Shown in pieces: positions 34,591 to 45,020 of a DNA stretch of 64,000 nt (its first letter is position 1; each line of letters begins with the position of its first letter). Under the pieces are notes generated by a model. The model saw only the letters and a program-made list of their open reading frames with translations. It did no database searches and was not told the origin of the DNA. This DNA is from CALBPI01 sp045110335 (GTDB lineage Bacteria; Pseudomonadota; Gammaproteobacteria; Steroidobacterales; Woeseiaceae): NCBI GenBank assembly GCA_045110335.1, contig JBGCGB010000032.1, positions 1 to 64,000 of the forward strand, given 5' to 3'. A program made the translations under genes and the position numbers.

Positions 34591-36029
34591 TGAAGCAGAC
34601 TCAACGCCAGCTGAGGCTGAGCGTTTGCCTGGGTCAAGACCGAGACACCCGCCTGCTGGAGGATCTGTGCTTTTGTCAACTGAGCCGTTTCCGCCGCGAA
34701 ATCCGCATCAAGAATTCGACCACGAGAAGCTGACAAGTTTTCACTGACCGTTTGCAGGTTAGCAATCGTTGATTCGAATCGGTTTTGAATCGCACCGAAT
34801 TCACTTCGAAGCGAGCTGATGGTCGTCAAAGCGGAATCGATACGTTGAATCGCCGTTTCTGCATTCTCAACAGTATCCACAGTTACGGTATCGATACCTG
34901 TTGTATCGACAACGATATTATCGGTGAAACCCAATGCGGCCGCGCCAACTGAACCACCGAACGTAATGTTCTCTGAGGCAGACAATGTGACGTTGCCACG
35001 AGTCGTTGTTAGCGTACCTGCTGAGTCAGCCGCAACAGCAGCAGTCGTAAGTCCACCTACTACTTCTGTACCAACGTTGGTCTGTGTAATGTCGATATTA
35101 CGTCCGTCGGAAGCCGTAAACGTTACGTTGCCGCCAGCAAACGTTGCGGTAACTCCGGTTTCATTAGCAGACTGATTTACGCGCTCGGCGAAATCTGCAC
35201 CAGTAATATCATTGGTACCCGTGACATCTTCAGAACCGTAGATGTCAACGCCATTGATAACAAGCGAGTAGGCCTCATCACCTGTGGCGGTAGCACCATC
35301 AGTAATCGTGGTAAATGCACTAACTGCTGTTGTTTCTGCCGTCGCCGTCAGACCTGAGATACTTGCGCTGTTCACCGCCGCAACGGCGTCTTTCGCACTG
35401 TTTGAGTCCGCATTGCCGACAGCGATCGCAGCGCCACTGCCAATTGCGATCGTCAATTCACCGCCAATGACCTGTGTCGCCTGAACCGGGTTTGCACCCG
35501 TTTGCTGAGCAATTTGACCAATCTGCGATGTTCGTACGCCGGTGGTCAAAGAAATATTGATTTTCTCACCGACGTTAGCGCCGACCTGAAAAGCGGCATT
35601 GCCGAAGCTACCGTCCAGAACTTTCAGTCCATTGAACGACGTTTGTGAAGCAATCCGCTCTACTTCCGCCAGACGCTGCTGTACTTCGTTATCGAGCGCC
35701 GCACGATCTGAAGTAGAGTTGGTAGCGTTAGCTGATTGAACCGCCAACTCACGAACTCGTTGCAAGTTACTGGTTAGTTCGCCCAGTGCGCTTTCTGATG
35801 TCTGCGCTAGAGAAATACCATCACTGGCATTTCTTACCGCTTGATCAAGTCCACGAATCTGGGTCGTGAATCGTTCTGAAATTGCCAAACCGGCGGCATC
35901 ATCTTTTGCACTATTGATGCGAAGACCGGTAGACAAACGTTCTAACGAGGTCGACAGAAGACTCTGCGAACGACTTAGGTTTCGCTGAGCATTCAAAGAC
36001 GCTACGTTTGTATTGATTGATTGTGCCAT
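34587..36029 (-). CDS. fliC: Flagellin FliC
   Basis: Filament subunit. The 480-aa protein has the conserved D0/D1 N-terminal half (INTNVASLNAQRNLSRSQ; ERLSTGLRINSAKDDAAGLA) and C-terminal D1/D0 half (NRFESTIANLQTVSENLS; ASRGRILDADFAAETAQLTK; ending LSLLQ), flanking a Thr/Ala-rich variable region of about 230 residues. Only one flagellin gene is in the window. Expressed from a sigma28 promoter with a leader of about 90 nt; AGGAG lies 10 nt before the ATG. Confidence 0.97.
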   Translation of the reverse strand: MAQSINTNVASLNAQRNLSRSQSLLSTSLERLSTGLRINSAKDDAAGLAISERFTTQIRGLDQAVRNASDGISLAQTSESALGELTSNLQRVRELAVQSANATNSTSDRAALDNEVQQRLAEVERIASQTSFNGLKVLDGSFGNAAFQVGANVGEKINISLTTGVRTSQIGQIAQQTGANPVQATQVIGGELTIAIGSGAAIAVGNADSNSAKDAVAAVNSASISGLTATAETTAVSAFTTITDGATATGDEAYSLVINGVDIYGSEDVTGTNDITGADFAERVNQSANETGVTATFAGGNVTFTASDGRNIDITQTNVGTEVVGGLTTAAVAADSAGTLTTTRGNVTLSASENITFGGSVGAAALGFTDNIVVDTTGIDTVTVDTVENAETAIQRIDSALTTISSLRSEFGAIQNRFESTIANLQTVSENLSASRGRILDADFAAETAQLTKAQILQQAGVSVLTQANAQPQLALSLLQ

Positions 36030-36128
36030 TTTTTAAAACTCCTGGTTTTTCCTCACCCGGCATCTTTAGTGTTACCGGTCCGATACGCGATGGTGTTTTT
36101 TTAAGACGCCAATTGCGTTTCAAGAGGT

Positions 36129-36155
36129 TTAGCGGTGCGGGTCGTCAAAACTTGA
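36129..36155 (-). promoter_or_regulatory. Sigma28 (FliA) promoter of fliC
   Basis: Minus strand: TCAAGTTT (36155-36148), 11 nt, ACCGCTAA (36136-36129). Exact FliA spacing. The remainder of the 290-nt gap up to flgL (36156-36319) shows no other clear signal. Confidence 0.8.
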
Positions 36156-36319
36156 GCATTTTTTGATCAACCCAGTGGGGAGTTGCTTTTGAAAGAAAGC
36201 GCATGCAAAACGGCTTAAGCGTTACGTGATCACACTGTGAACAAAGTCTCAGTTTGATGCACATGGGGCGTTCTTCTCACCCACTTTGTGGACCTGACAC
36301 GCGTGAAGAAGCGCTGGAT

Positions 36320-37513
36320 TTATAGGTAGTTAAAGAGCGATAGACCCTGCACACGAACAAATGACTGTTGAGCCGCCTCCAGTGCTGTCGCCTGCTGAGT
36401 TAACGCGGAGATCGCTGCGGCGTAATCGATATCTTCGATGTCTGCCAAAGATTCCTGCAGAACCAATCTTGTAGCACCGTTGTTGTCCAATTCGGTTTCA
36501 GCGACGCCCAGGCGAATACCTGTTTCAGACCTGACATTCAATACTGAGGTCAGCGCCTGATCCAAACCCAAAATGCCGGCATCGATTTCGGTTTGTAACT
36601 CAACACTGGTACGACTGGACGGTGTGCCGGCTTCAAGTGCACTTGCGAGTCCGTCTAAGAGCGTAAACACATCGGTTTGCCGACTGGGGTCGACACTGAA
36701 ACTGTCGCCTGTCGCCGGCGAGCCCGCGATATTGAACTGAAAGTCGCCAATCGCGATATCGTCGCCAGACTCGAACACTCCGGTCGACAGAACAGCCCCG
36801 CCGTCATCACGAACCTCATAGTCTGTTGGCGTTGTGAACACGATGTCGTAGCGCTCATAGTTGTAACCTGACAGTGATCCGAGCGTGGTCACATTGATTA
36901 CCCCTTCACCAGTGTTTGTAGTAGCCGGCCGCGCGACAATCTGGCCATTTCCCTCGCGAAGACGCCCAAAGACGCGATCACCCGGTTCACTATCTGTCAG
37001 TCGCCTAGATGGGCCAATTTGTACTTCTCGACGACCTTGATCGCCGTTGTAGTTGAATCCGTTCGCATCACGCGAATAGGGGGGTGTCGAGGTCTGAAAT
37101 CCACCAAACAAGTACTGACCATTGCTATCTTGGGCATTTGCGGCGGCCAGTGTCGCGTCTAATAAGCCACGCAATTCCGCGGCGATAAAGCCTCGTGTTT
37201 CATTGGTCTGAGTCGCATTGCCTGCTTGGAGCGTTAACTCACGGGCACGTTGCAAAAAACCTGTTGTTGTCGTCAATGACTGCTCTTGTAGCCTTAGCCG
37301 ACTGACTGCCAACTCTGAGTTTCTTTCATATTGATCCAGCTGGCCAACGGATTCTCTGATATCCAGCGCCCGTGATGCGCCGACAGGATCATCAGAAGGG
37401 CTTTGAATACGGCGTCCCGTAGCAATCTGTTGTTGGATGTTATTGAGCTCCGACTGCAAACGCTGCAATGTCGATACACTCTCTTTGAAAAAAGCCTGGG
37501 CTGAAACACGCAT
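36320..37513 (-). CDS. flgL: Hook-filament junction protein FlgL (HAP3)
   Basis: Exported junction protein between hook and filament. The 397-aa protein has flagellin-like ends: N-terminal QRLQSELNNIQQQIATGRRIQSPSDDP and C-terminal ESLADIEDIDYAAAISALTQQ with terminal LSLFNYL. It begins 9 nt after flgK and is the last gene of the flg cluster. Confidence 0.96.
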   Translation of the reverse strand: MRVSAQAFFKESVSTLQRLQSELNNIQQQIATGRRIQSPSDDPVGASRALDIRESVGQLDQYERNSELAVSRLRLQEQSLTTTTGFLQRARELTLQAGNATQTNETRGFIAAELRGLLDATLAAANAQDSNGQYLFGGFQTSTPPYSRDANGFNYNGDQGRREVQIGPSRRLTDSEPGDRVFGRLREGNGQIVARPATTNTGEGVINVTTLGSLSGYNYERYDIVFTTPTDYEVRDDGGAVLSTGVFESGDDIAIGDFQFNIAGSPATGDSFSVDPSRQTDVFTLLDGLASALEAGTPSSRTSVELQTEIDAGILGLDQALTSVLNVRSETGIRLGVAETELDNNGATRLVLQESLADIEDIDYAAAISALTQQATALEAAQQSFVRVQGLSLFNYL

Positions 37514-37522
37514 ATGAGACCC

Positions 37523-39406
37523 CTACCGTCGCGTTGCAGCGATTAGTGTGTCGAAAAGTGTGGATGCGACAGAAATCACCTGTGCCGCTGCTTGATAAGA
37601 CTGCTGGTATCTAATGAGATCCGCTGCTTCCTCGTCGAGGTCGACGCCGGAGACCTCATCACGCCTAGCCTCGGCGCTCTGCAACAAGACATTCTGCGCA
37701 TCTGCACTTGAGTTGGCTTGGCGTGTCGCGCTGCCGATTTCTGCGACCAGGCCGCTGTAAGCCTGCCCTACGCTGCTAGTGCCGTTATTGAGTATTTTAA
37801 GATTCTGGACATCTGCAAGCTGCAGTGCATTTCGATTATCTGATGTCGCATTGGCATTTCTTTCTATTGTGAATTGATCACCAGCGGCCGGACTACCCGA
37901 AATCGAAAATTCTGCGCCGTTAATTGAGATCGGAGTACCTGGCGTTAGCGTGAAACTGCCTGCACCGTTCACCGAATACGTGGTCGCATCGCTGAACACA
38001 ATCTGTGATGTTGTGAATAAGCCAGAATCATTGATATCAATGATCGTGCCATTATCGATCGATGCATCACTCACATTATTTGGACTAGAAAGACCGCGTA
38101 GCGGCGCGGCTGCCGCAAGCTCACGTCCTGTTTCAATAAGGTTATTGAGTCCGTCGATTGCTCCGAGCGTTGGCTCAATCTGAAATTGATCACCCGCGTC
38201 GGCACTACCACTAACAACGATTGAAAGGCCTCCGCCAACAAAAGGATCACCCGCACTCCCAGAGCCTGACAGTGTAATCTCTTCACTGGTATCCCCCCTA
38301 AATAGACGGAATCCGCTGCCATCATTGATCAATCTATAGTCCGAGTTTGAAATCGATGACAAATCATCGATCGTGGCTGTGACCGATGCTGCGCCGCTGT
38401 TCAGGCTGGAACCTACAACCCCAGGCGAGCCAACCTGCAGTAGATCTCCACCAAGATTGTCGTCTGCATCGAGACCTTGTGCATTTTGCTGATTCAAACT
38501 CGTAACCAGCGCTGCAGCGGTTGCACCCAAAGCCCGACGCGAGGGCGCCAAAACCGAAGCATCGAACTCAAAAAGCGCACCGATGGTTCCACCACTCAAC
38601 ACATCACTCACCGGCGTATCACCCGCTAGGCCGCGATAAACAACTTCGCTCTTTGTCGGATCGAACTCACTAGGACGTACACCCAGCGGATAGTTTTCGG
38701 CACCAATGACTAGCGTCTGACCGTTTCCAATGAACAGACTGACCGAACCGCTACTCTCACTTACTACCGTCACATCTACTTCTACCGCAAGTTCACGGAT
38801 CAATTGGCTCCGTTGGTCTAGAAGGTCATTCGCGGGAAATTCTCGCCCAGCATTGACGATACGATTGTTCAATTCAGCGATAGACTCTGCCAATTGGTTA
38901 ATCTGATCTACCGATTCACCAATTGCGTTGCCGGACTCGGCAGCAATCTGACTTAGCGATCGATCAAGCGTTTGAAAACGCTGGATCAAGTTCTCGGTTT
39001 CCGCGGCGACCGTATTCCTAGCAGCGACAGACGATGGATCTGTTGTAAAGTTCTGAACTGCACCAAAAAATGAATTGAGCGCCGTTGAAAGACTGCTGGA
39101 TGGATCCGCCACCAAGTTGTCAATTCGACCGGAAAACCCGGCCAAGACGGAGAACTTTGCAGCAGCAGACCCCGCTGTTCTTGATTGCGTGTCCAAGAAC
39201 TCACTGTACGCGCGCTCAATCCCAGAGACCTGAACGCCGTTACCGGCATAACCGACACCGATAAATTGCGGGTCGCGCGTGCTCAAACTGACGGTTTGCC
39301 TACTGTATCCAGGCGTGTTCACGTTCGCGATGTTTTGACCAATTGTCGTCAACGAACGACGGAACGCACTTAGTGCACTCGTACCTATACCTAGAATCGA
39401 AGTCAT
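37523..39406 (-). CDS. flgK: Hook-associated protein FlgK (HAP1)
   Basis: Exported junction protein between hook and FlgL. The 627-aa protein begins with the rod/hook-type SALSAFRRSLTTIGQNIANVNTPGYSR motif and ends with a canonical DEEAADLIRYQQSYQAAAQVISV helix followed by LFDTLIAATR. The middle carries low-complexity beta domains including repeated SGSPAAGDQF-like blocks. Confidence 0.96.
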   Translation of the reverse strand: MTSILGIGTSALSAFRRSLTTIGQNIANVNTPGYSRQTVSLSTRDPQFIGVGYAGNGVQVSGIERAYSEFLDTQSRTAGSAAAKFSVLAGFSGRIDNLVADPSSSLSTALNSFFGAVQNFTTDPSSVAARNTVAAETENLIQRFQTLDRSLSQIAAESGNAIGESVDQINQLAESIAELNNRIVNAGREFPANDLLDQRSQLIRELAVEVDVTVVSESSGSVSLFIGNGQTLVIGAENYPLGVRPSEFDPTKSEVVYRGLAGDTPVSDVLSGGTIGALFEFDASVLAPSRRALGATAAALVTSLNQQNAQGLDADDNLGGDLLQVGSPGVVGSSLNSGAASVTATIDDLSSISNSDYRLINDGSGFRLFRGDTSEEITLSGSGSAGDPFVGGGLSIVVSGSADAGDQFQIEPTLGAIDGLNNLIETGRELAAAAPLRGLSSPNNVSDASIDNGTIIDINDSGLFTTSQIVFSDATTYSVNGAGSFTLTPGTPISINGAEFSISGSPAAGDQFTIERNANATSDNRNALQLADVQNLKILNNGTSSVGQAYSGLVAEIGSATRQANSSADAQNVLLQSAEARRDEVSGVDLDEEAADLIRYQQSYQAAAQVISVASTLFDTLIAATRR

Positions 39407-39430
39407 GAGATCAAGTGTCCTTGTAATTGA

Positions 39431-40342
39431 TCAACGCGCGTCACCGATACGGTGTGATAGCGTCAGTAAGTCGGTTTCCTTGAGCGCCCCGAGAATACGT
39501 TGCATGGTTTCGCCACCAGCAACTCGGGCGATTTTGCGTCCATAGCTTGGGTCCGTCGCATATCCGGAATCCTGCAGTGCCTGACCAAATCCCGCGACGT
39601 CATCTTGTTGATCCTTAACGCTTTGGTAGCGCTCATTACCTAATAGGAAGCCTGCGTAGTCGCTAAAGGTCGCGGCCAGATCCTGATAAACACGGAAAGG
39701 TGCTTGCTCACGCCGTGCAACGCCATCCTGGAATTCAATCGTCGACTTGTTAACGAAATCTCCTTCCCAACTACCGGAGGCTTTGATCCCAAAAAGATTG
39801 AGACTGCTAGCCCCAGATGCATCAGGCATCACATGTTTACCCCAACCGGTCTCAAGCGCTGCTTGCGCTAAGACAGCTAACGGATTGACGCCGAGTGATG
39901 CCGCCGCCTTCTTCGCAAATGGCAACATTGCGGAGACGAATTCATCAGCCCCGTTCCACTCAACAGCAGCGGGTTCCGAGGGCGCCGATACCTCAGGAAC
40001 CGCTGCGTTTATCGCGGAAACCGTCGGAATTGCATTCTTCGCGGATCGGCGGACCGCCTGCTCTGGTTGCATCTGCCGAACCAATAAATCTGCCAAGCCG
40101 ATACCCGGACCACTGGCGATGTCACCAGCGATCTGTTGATCGAACATATCGCGAAACATGCCGCCTTGACCGGCTTCGCCAAAAATAGGATCGCCGAAAC
40201 TAGCGTCGCGCATACTCTTTAACATTTGCTGAACAAACAATGCCTCGAACTGCTCGGCGACTTTACGCAGTGTCTTCTCACTATCCTTTTGCGCTTCTGC
40301 GCGTAGCGTTGTGAACTGACTGAAATCGTTTATCTGGGTCAT
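39431..40342 (-). CDS. flgJ: Flagellar rod assembly protein / muramidase FlgJ
   Basis: Rod-capping protein with peptidoglycan hydrolase activity. The 303-aa protein has an N-terminal rod-binding domain (about 20-95, VAEQFEALFVQQMLKSMRDAS) and a C-terminal glucosaminidase (GH73-like) domain (about 135-290) with the catalytic-Glu region LAQAALETGWGKH and DYAGFLLGNERYQ. Both domains are present, as in Salmonella FlgJ. Confidence 0.95.
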   Translation of the reverse strand: MTQINDFSQFTTLRAEAQKDSEKTLRKVAEQFEALFVQQMLKSMRDASFGDPIFGEAGQGGMFRDMFDQQIAGDIASGPGIGLADLLVRQMQPEQAVRRSAKNAIPTVSAINAAVPEVSAPSEPAAVEWNGADEFVSAMLPFAKKAAASLGVNPLAVLAQAALETGWGKHVMPDASGASSLNLFGIKASGSWEGDFVNKSTIEFQDGVARREQAPFRVYQDLAATFSDYAGFLLGNERYQSVKDQQDDVAGFGQALQDSGYATDPSYGRKIARVAGGETMQRILGALKETDLLTLSHRIGDAR

Positions 40343-40353
40343 TTGGGATACGC

Positions 40354-41472
40354 TCAGATCACCAATAGCTCGGCACGCAGTGCACCAGCCTGTTTGAGCG
40401 CTTCAAGAATCGCGACTAGATCGCCGGGCGCAGCGCCAACTCGATTGACCGCTTCAACGATATCGTTAAGATCAGTGCCTGGCGCGAACAAAAACATTCT
40501 GTTGTTCTCTTCTTCGATCTCAACACCGGAATCAGTGGCCAGTACAGTGTCACCCGCAGCCAAGGGATTGGGCTGACTCACAAAGGGTTGTTCACTGATG
40601 GTGACAACCAGCGAACCGTGAGCCACCGCCGCCGGCGTGACTCTTACATTAGATCCAATCACGACAGTGCCGGTTCGTGAGTTAATGATGACTCGCGCTG
40701 CTGCCTGGGCTGGCTCAACTTCAATATTTTCAAGGATGCTGACAAAAGACGTTCTTGCACCAGGTGCCATTGGCGCTTGAACACGAACACTGACTGCATC
40801 CATGGCTACAGCCACACCTTCACCGAGTAATTCATTGACAGCAACGGACAAGCGATTTGCCGTAGTGAAATCTGGCGTGTTCAAATTCAAGATGACGTGA
40901 TCAGTTGCATTAAAGTCACCACCAACAGCGCGCTCGACCGTCGCACCATTGGGAATACGACCCGCACTTGGAATATTGACTGTAATTCGAGACCCGTCCA
41001 AGCCTTCGCCACCAAAGCCGCCGACGATAAGATTACCCTGTGCAATCGCGTAAACGTTGCCATCGATTCCTTTCAGTGGTGTCATCAACAAGCTGCCACC
41101 GCGAAGGCTCTTTGAGTTACCAATCGACGACACGGTAATATCAATAGCCTGACCCGGCTTACTGAATGCTGGTAGCTCCGCATGCACACTAACGGCCGCG
41201 ACATTGTTGAGCTGTGGAATCACACCCTCAGGAATACTGATGCCGAACTGATTCAGCATATTTTCTAAACTCTGGACAGTAAACGGCGTCTGCGCAGTTT
41301 GGTCACCGGTACCATCCAGACCAACTACTAATCCATATCCGACTAACTGGTTGGTCCGGACGCCTGCAACGGAAGCGAGGTCGCGAACACGCTCTGCAGA
41401 AGCCGAAACTGAGGCCGCGGCTAACAGGATTGAAAACCCAACCAGCGCGCAACGTTGCTTAAATGACATCAT
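40354..41472 (-). CDS. flgI: Flagellar P-ring protein FlgI
   Basis: Periplasmic P-ring subunit. The 372-aa protein has a signal peptide ending near ASVSASA (about residue 27), then the family start ERVRDLASVAGVRTNQLVGYGLVVGLDGTGD, and a C-terminal ALKQAGALRAELLVI. It needs FlgA as assembly chaperone; flgA is in the window at 46897. Confidence 0.97.
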   Translation of the reverse strand: MMSFKQRCALVGFSILLAAASVSASAERVRDLASVAGVRTNQLVGYGLVVGLDGTGDQTAQTPFTVQSLENMLNQFGISIPEGVIPQLNNVAAVSVHAELPAFSKPGQAIDITVSSIGNSKSLRGGSLLMTPLKGIDGNVYAIAQGNLIVGGFGGEGLDGSRITVNIPSAGRIPNGATVERAVGGDFNATDHVILNLNTPDFTTANRLSVAVNELLGEGVAVAMDAVSVRVQAPMAPGARTSFVSILENIEVEPAQAAARVIINSRTGTVVIGSNVRVTPAAVAHGSLVVTISEQPFVSQPNPLAAGDTVLATDSGVEIEEENNRMFLFAPGTDLNDIVEAVNRVGAAPGDLVAILEALKQAGALRAELLVI

Positions 41473-41483
41473 AGTGAACTCTC

Positions 41484-42176
41484 TTAATCCGGAAACCAGA
41501 CAGACTGGATAAATCGTTGCAGCAAGCCGATCTTATTGGCGGCTGCCAGGACCCCTTTACTGCTGTAAGTAATGCGTGCGTCGGCAACCTTCCCGGAGGG
41601 CACACTATTGTCAGGTGTAATGTCGTACGGGCGAACGATGCCGGACAAACGAATAAATTCATCACCCTGATTCAATGTCACCCATTTTTCACCGCGAATT
41701 CTCAGGTTCCCGTTAGCAAGGCGCTCAACTACGGTCACAGTAATGTCACCATTCAAACTGTTGCTTTGGCTACTAGAGCCTTCACCGCTAAAGTCGCTGT
41801 CACTGGATAGAGATCCTGATAGCAATGGATCGCCGTTTCGGGTAAGACTGCGACCGAGAATCGTTGGGTTGGTAATTGTTGCATTGCTGGACTTGTCCGT
41901 TGTCGTACTCGATGACTTAGCCGCTGTCGTATTTTCTTGCAAACTAATCGTTAGAATATCCCCAACACGTCGGGCGCGAAGATCTTCAAACAAACGAACA
42001 TCTCTGTCTTGCTGATAAATAGAGCCATCAACAATTTCCTGCGGGGGAAGTTCAACGACTGGTGGCGGTGCGTAGGATTCACGCCCGCCCATGTTGACGA
42101 TACAACCCGGCAATAACGACATTAGTATCAGCGTCGCCGCGAGCACCATCAGGCTTGATTTCCGAGAGTTAGTCAT
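41484..42176 (-). CDS. flgH: Flagellar L-ring lipoprotein FlgH
   Basis: Outer-membrane L-ring lipoprotein. The 230-aa protein has a lipoprotein signal peptide with lipobox LLPGC (acylated Cys about residue 25) and the family segment RRVGDILTISLQENTTAAKSS, with the C-terminal DARITYSSKGVLAAANKIG. It starts 10 nt after flgG. Confidence 0.97.
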   Translation of the reverse strand: MTNSRKSSLMVLAATLILMSLLPGCIVNMGGRESYAPPPVVELPPQEIVDGSIYQQDRDVRLFEDLRARRVGDILTISLQENTTAAKSSSTTTDKSSNATITNPTILGRSLTRNGDPLLSGSLSSDSDFSGEGSSSQSNSLNGDITVTVVERLANGNLRIRGEKWVTLNQGDEFIRLSGIVRPYDITPDNSVPSGKVADARITYSSKGVLAAANKIGLLQRFIQSVWFPD

Positions 42177-42185
42177 TAGCGTTGC

Positions 42186-42971
42186 CTAGAGGTTGTTCGT
42201 CAGGAACTGCATCATCTGATCGTTAGTCGAGATGGCTTTTGAGTTCATTTCGTAAGCGCGCTGGGTTTCAATCATGTTGACGAGTTCTTCAACGACATTA
42301 ACGTTGGACCCTTCCAAGGCGCCTTGTTGCAAACGACCTAGCCCATTAAGCCCGGGGGTGCCAGGCTGTGCGGCACCACTGGCGACTGTTTCCAAATAGA
42401 GATTCTCGCCTCGCGGCTGCAAACCTACGGGATTGATGAAGTCCACGAGCTGCAAGTTACCGACCTGACTGGGTGCCGTCTGCCCTGGCAATTGCACTGA
42501 AACAACGCCATCACTACCGATTGTGATCGACTGGGCAGCATTGGGAATCGTGATCGCAGGCTGCACGAGATAGCCACTTGCCGTGACCATTTGTCCCTGT
42601 GCACTTCTTTGGAATGAGCCATCTCTTCCGTAAGACAATGTGCCATCCGGTAACAGCACCTGAAAAAACCCACGGCCTTGAATCGCGACGTCAAGCGAGT
42701 TCTCTGTCTGCAATAGCCCGCCTTGCGTATGCAATTGCTCCGTAGCTACAACGCGAACGCCAGTGCCGACATTCAGTCCGGAAGGCAACTGTGTTTCCTG
42801 AGAGCTTTGCCCACCTGCTTGCCTGCGGTTCTGGTAAATCAAGTCCTCAAAAACAGCACGGCCTCGTTTGAAGCCATTCGTGTTGACGTTGGCGAGGTTA
42901 TTCGACACCACCGTCATTTTTGTTTGTTGGGCATCAAGCCCGGTCTTAGCGACCCATAGTGCCTGGTTCAT
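42186..42971 (-). CDS. flgG: Flagellar distal rod protein FlgG
   Basis: Distal rod subunit. The 261-aa protein has the rod-family N-terminus (QQTKMTVVSNNLANVNTNGFKR), the central SLDVAIQGRGFFQVLLPDG motif, and the C-terminal SNVNVVEELVNMIETQRAYEM. The length matches FlgG. Confidence 0.97.
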   Translation of the reverse strand: MNQALWVAKTGLDAQQTKMTVVSNNLANVNTNGFKRGRAVFEDLIYQNRRQAGGQSSQETQLPSGLNVGTGVRVVATEQLHTQGGLLQTENSLDVAIQGRGFFQVLLPDGTLSYGRDGSFQRSAQGQMVTASGYLVQPAITIPNAAQSITIGSDGVVSVQLPGQTAPSQVGNLQLVDFINPVGLQPRGENLYLETVASGAAQPGTPGLNGLGRLQQGALEGSNVNVVEELVNMIETQRAYEMNSKAISTNDQMMQFLTNNL

Positions 42972-42983
42972 CGTGGAACTCCT

Positions 42984-43724
42984 CTAACGTGATTTCAGCA
43001 GTGCCGCTGCGGCATCCGCGTTTTCTTCAGCCGTTTTGATGGCCTTAACTTGCATTTCGTAGTGTCTCGCGAGACCGATCATCGTCACGAGGGATTCAGC
43101 AACATTGACGTTGCTGGTTTCGAGAGCACCGGGTGTCAACATGACACTCGCGTCTGCGTCCGCCGGTATCGCATCCTTGCGACGAAAAAGGCCATCCGTA
43201 CCTTTCACCAACGTATCTATTTCGGGGTTCACCAGCTTCAGTCTATCCACCGTCGCTAGTGCTGCTGCGGACTGTCCCAGCGGTCGGACGGATATGGTGC
43301 CATCCGTGGCGATCGTAATCGTGCTGCTGGGGGGTATGGCGACGGGACCGCCATCGCCGACAACAGGATTTCCTGCTGCGGTCAGGAGTTGTCCCACGTT
43401 ATTAACGCGTAGATCGCCCGCTCGTGTGTAGGCTTCATTGCCATCTGCCGTTTGAACCGTCAGGAACCCGGGGCCCTGAACCGCGACGTCAAGATCTCGT
43501 CCTGTCGAGAGCGTCGCTCCCTGCGCGAAGTCTGTCGCGAAAATTTCACCAACCGCATTTACCCGAGTAGGGTTCCCGGGACCATCAACATTGACTGATT
43601 GAAAGGCATGAAGATCGGCTCGAAAGCCGGTCGTCGATGCATTCGCCAAGTTATTTGCATTGACGGTCTGTGCAATTTCCGTTTGCCTAGCACCTGTCAT
43701 TGCAATGTAAGCCAGTCTGTCCAT
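42984..43724 (-). CDS. flgF: Flagellar proximal rod protein FlgF
   Basis: Proximal rod subunit. The 246-aa protein begins MDRLAYIAMTGARQTE, the standard FlgF start, followed by NANNLANASTTGFRADL, then LDVAVQGPGFLTVQTADG and the C-terminal SNVNVAESLVTMIGLARHYEM. It lies between flgE and flgG. Confidence 0.97.
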   Translation of the reverse strand: MDRLAYIAMTGARQTEIAQTVNANNLANASTTGFRADLHAFQSVNVDGPGNPTRVNAVGEIFATDFAQGATLSTGRDLDVAVQGPGFLTVQTADGNEAYTRAGDLRVNNVGQLLTAAGNPVVGDGGPVAIPPSSTITIATDGTISVRPLGQSAAALATVDRLKLVNPEIDTLVKGTDGLFRRKDAIPADADASVMLTPGALETSNVNVAESLVTMIGLARHYEMQVKAIKTAEENADAAAALLKSR

Positions 43725-43757
43725 AGTCTGCCCCTGAAGTTAGTTAGTCATTCATTA

Positions 43758-44978
43758 CTAGCGGCGAATATTGATCACGGTCTGCGTGACGGTATCGGCT
43801 GTAGAAATCATCTGGGCGTTTGCCTGAAAGTTTCGTTGCGCGGTAATCATGTTCACTAGCTGCGCGGTCAAGTCGACATTTGATGCTTCCAGCGCACCAG
43901 CCTGAATCAAACCGAATCGAGCGGTACCCGCATCGCCCAACGCCGCATCACCGGACGTAAAGGACTCAGCCCAATTGGTATCTCCGTCCTGGCTCAAGCC
44001 CTGAGGGTTTACGAAAGAGGCGAGAGCCAACTTTCCAAGTGCGGTTGACTGACCATTCGTGAAGGTGGCAAAAACCACACCCGTTGAGCTCACCTCAATG
44101 CCCGTCAACCGGCCAGTCGTAAAACCATCCTGCGTCACCGAGTTAACACCAAAGTCAGCGCCGAACTGAGTCGTATCAACGAATTGAAGATCGATAGCTA
44201 GAGGATCAGCACCATTGTTCGGATCGTACGCCGCGAGCGTGAAAGCACCGGAAACGGGTGTCTGGAGCGTCCCATCGGGGCCAAACTGTATAAGCTCAGC
44301 GGTGCCGACAACGTTACCGTCGATTGTCGTTTGGACCGACCACTCATTAACGTTGGCGCCTTTGATAAAATAAGACGTGGCGGTATGAGCAGCACCGAGC
44401 GTGTCGTAAACCGTTACCGCAGTTGTATAGTTAAAACTAGAGGCATCAGAAGGATCGAACACCGGATTTATCGGTTGTGAATCATCGGCCGGCAGGTTAA
44501 TCCCAAAAGAAACACGCGAGGTGGCCTCTGGTGCGTTAGCGCCCGTATTTAGCTGCAAGTCTGTCAAGTTACCGGTATTGAACAAGCCATCGGCTCCAAC
44601 CGGATAAGACTGAACACGAAGTCCATTGGCATTCACAACGAAACCGTCCCGGTCCACGCTGAAGTTTCCGGCTCGTGTATATAGGCGAGACCCGTTGTCG
44701 TTCAGAACAAAAAAGCCCTCGCCGGATATCGCTAAATCCAGGCTGTTTTCAGTAAAATCAATATTACCCTGAGTGAATTGTTGAGAAATGTTGGACAACC
44801 GCACACCACTACCAGCGGCACTACTCGAGATACTCTGTGTCCCGACTGCAAAAACTTCCGCGAATTGAGCGCGTGAGCCTTTGAAGCCAGTCGTGTTTAC
44901 GTTCGCGATATTGTTTGCGGTGACACCGAGATCCGATGAGGCGGCATTGAGTCCGCTTAAGGCAATACGAAATGGCAT
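43758..44978 (-). CDS. flgE: Flagellar hook protein FlgE
   Basis: Hook subunit. The 406-aa protein has the rod/hook N-terminus (SSDLGVTANNIANVNTTGFKG), the conserved SLDLAISGEGFFVLND motif, hook-specific middle domains, and the C-terminus SNVDLTAQLVNMITAQRNFQAN. Preceded by flgD with a gap of 42 nt. Confidence 0.97.
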   Translation of the reverse strand: MPFRIALSGLNAASSDLGVTANNIANVNTTGFKGSRAQFAEVFAVGTQSISSSAAGSGVRLSNISQQFTQGNIDFTENSLDLAISGEGFFVLNDNGSRLYTRAGNFSVDRDGFVVNANGLRVQSYPVGADGLFNTGNLTDLQLNTGANAPEATSRVSFGINLPADDSQPINPVFDPSDASSFNYTTAVTVYDTLGAAHTATSYFIKGANVNEWSVQTTIDGNVVGTAELIQFGPDGTLQTPVSGAFTLAAYDPNNGADPLAIDLQFVDTTQFGADFGVNSVTQDGFTTGRLTGIEVSSTGVVFATFTNGQSTALGKLALASFVNPQGLSQDGDTNWAESFTSGDAALGDAGTARFGLIQAGALEASNVDLTAQLVNMITAQRNFQANAQMISTADTVTQTVINIRR

Positions 44979-45020
44979 AGTTGATTACTCCGAGAATAAG
45001 ATGCTTAGAAAGATGGAAAC

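Noticed and set aside
36280..36295. CCAC-AAA-GTGG stem downstream of flgL
   Set aside because: Four base pairs without a T-tract; too weak to call a terminator.
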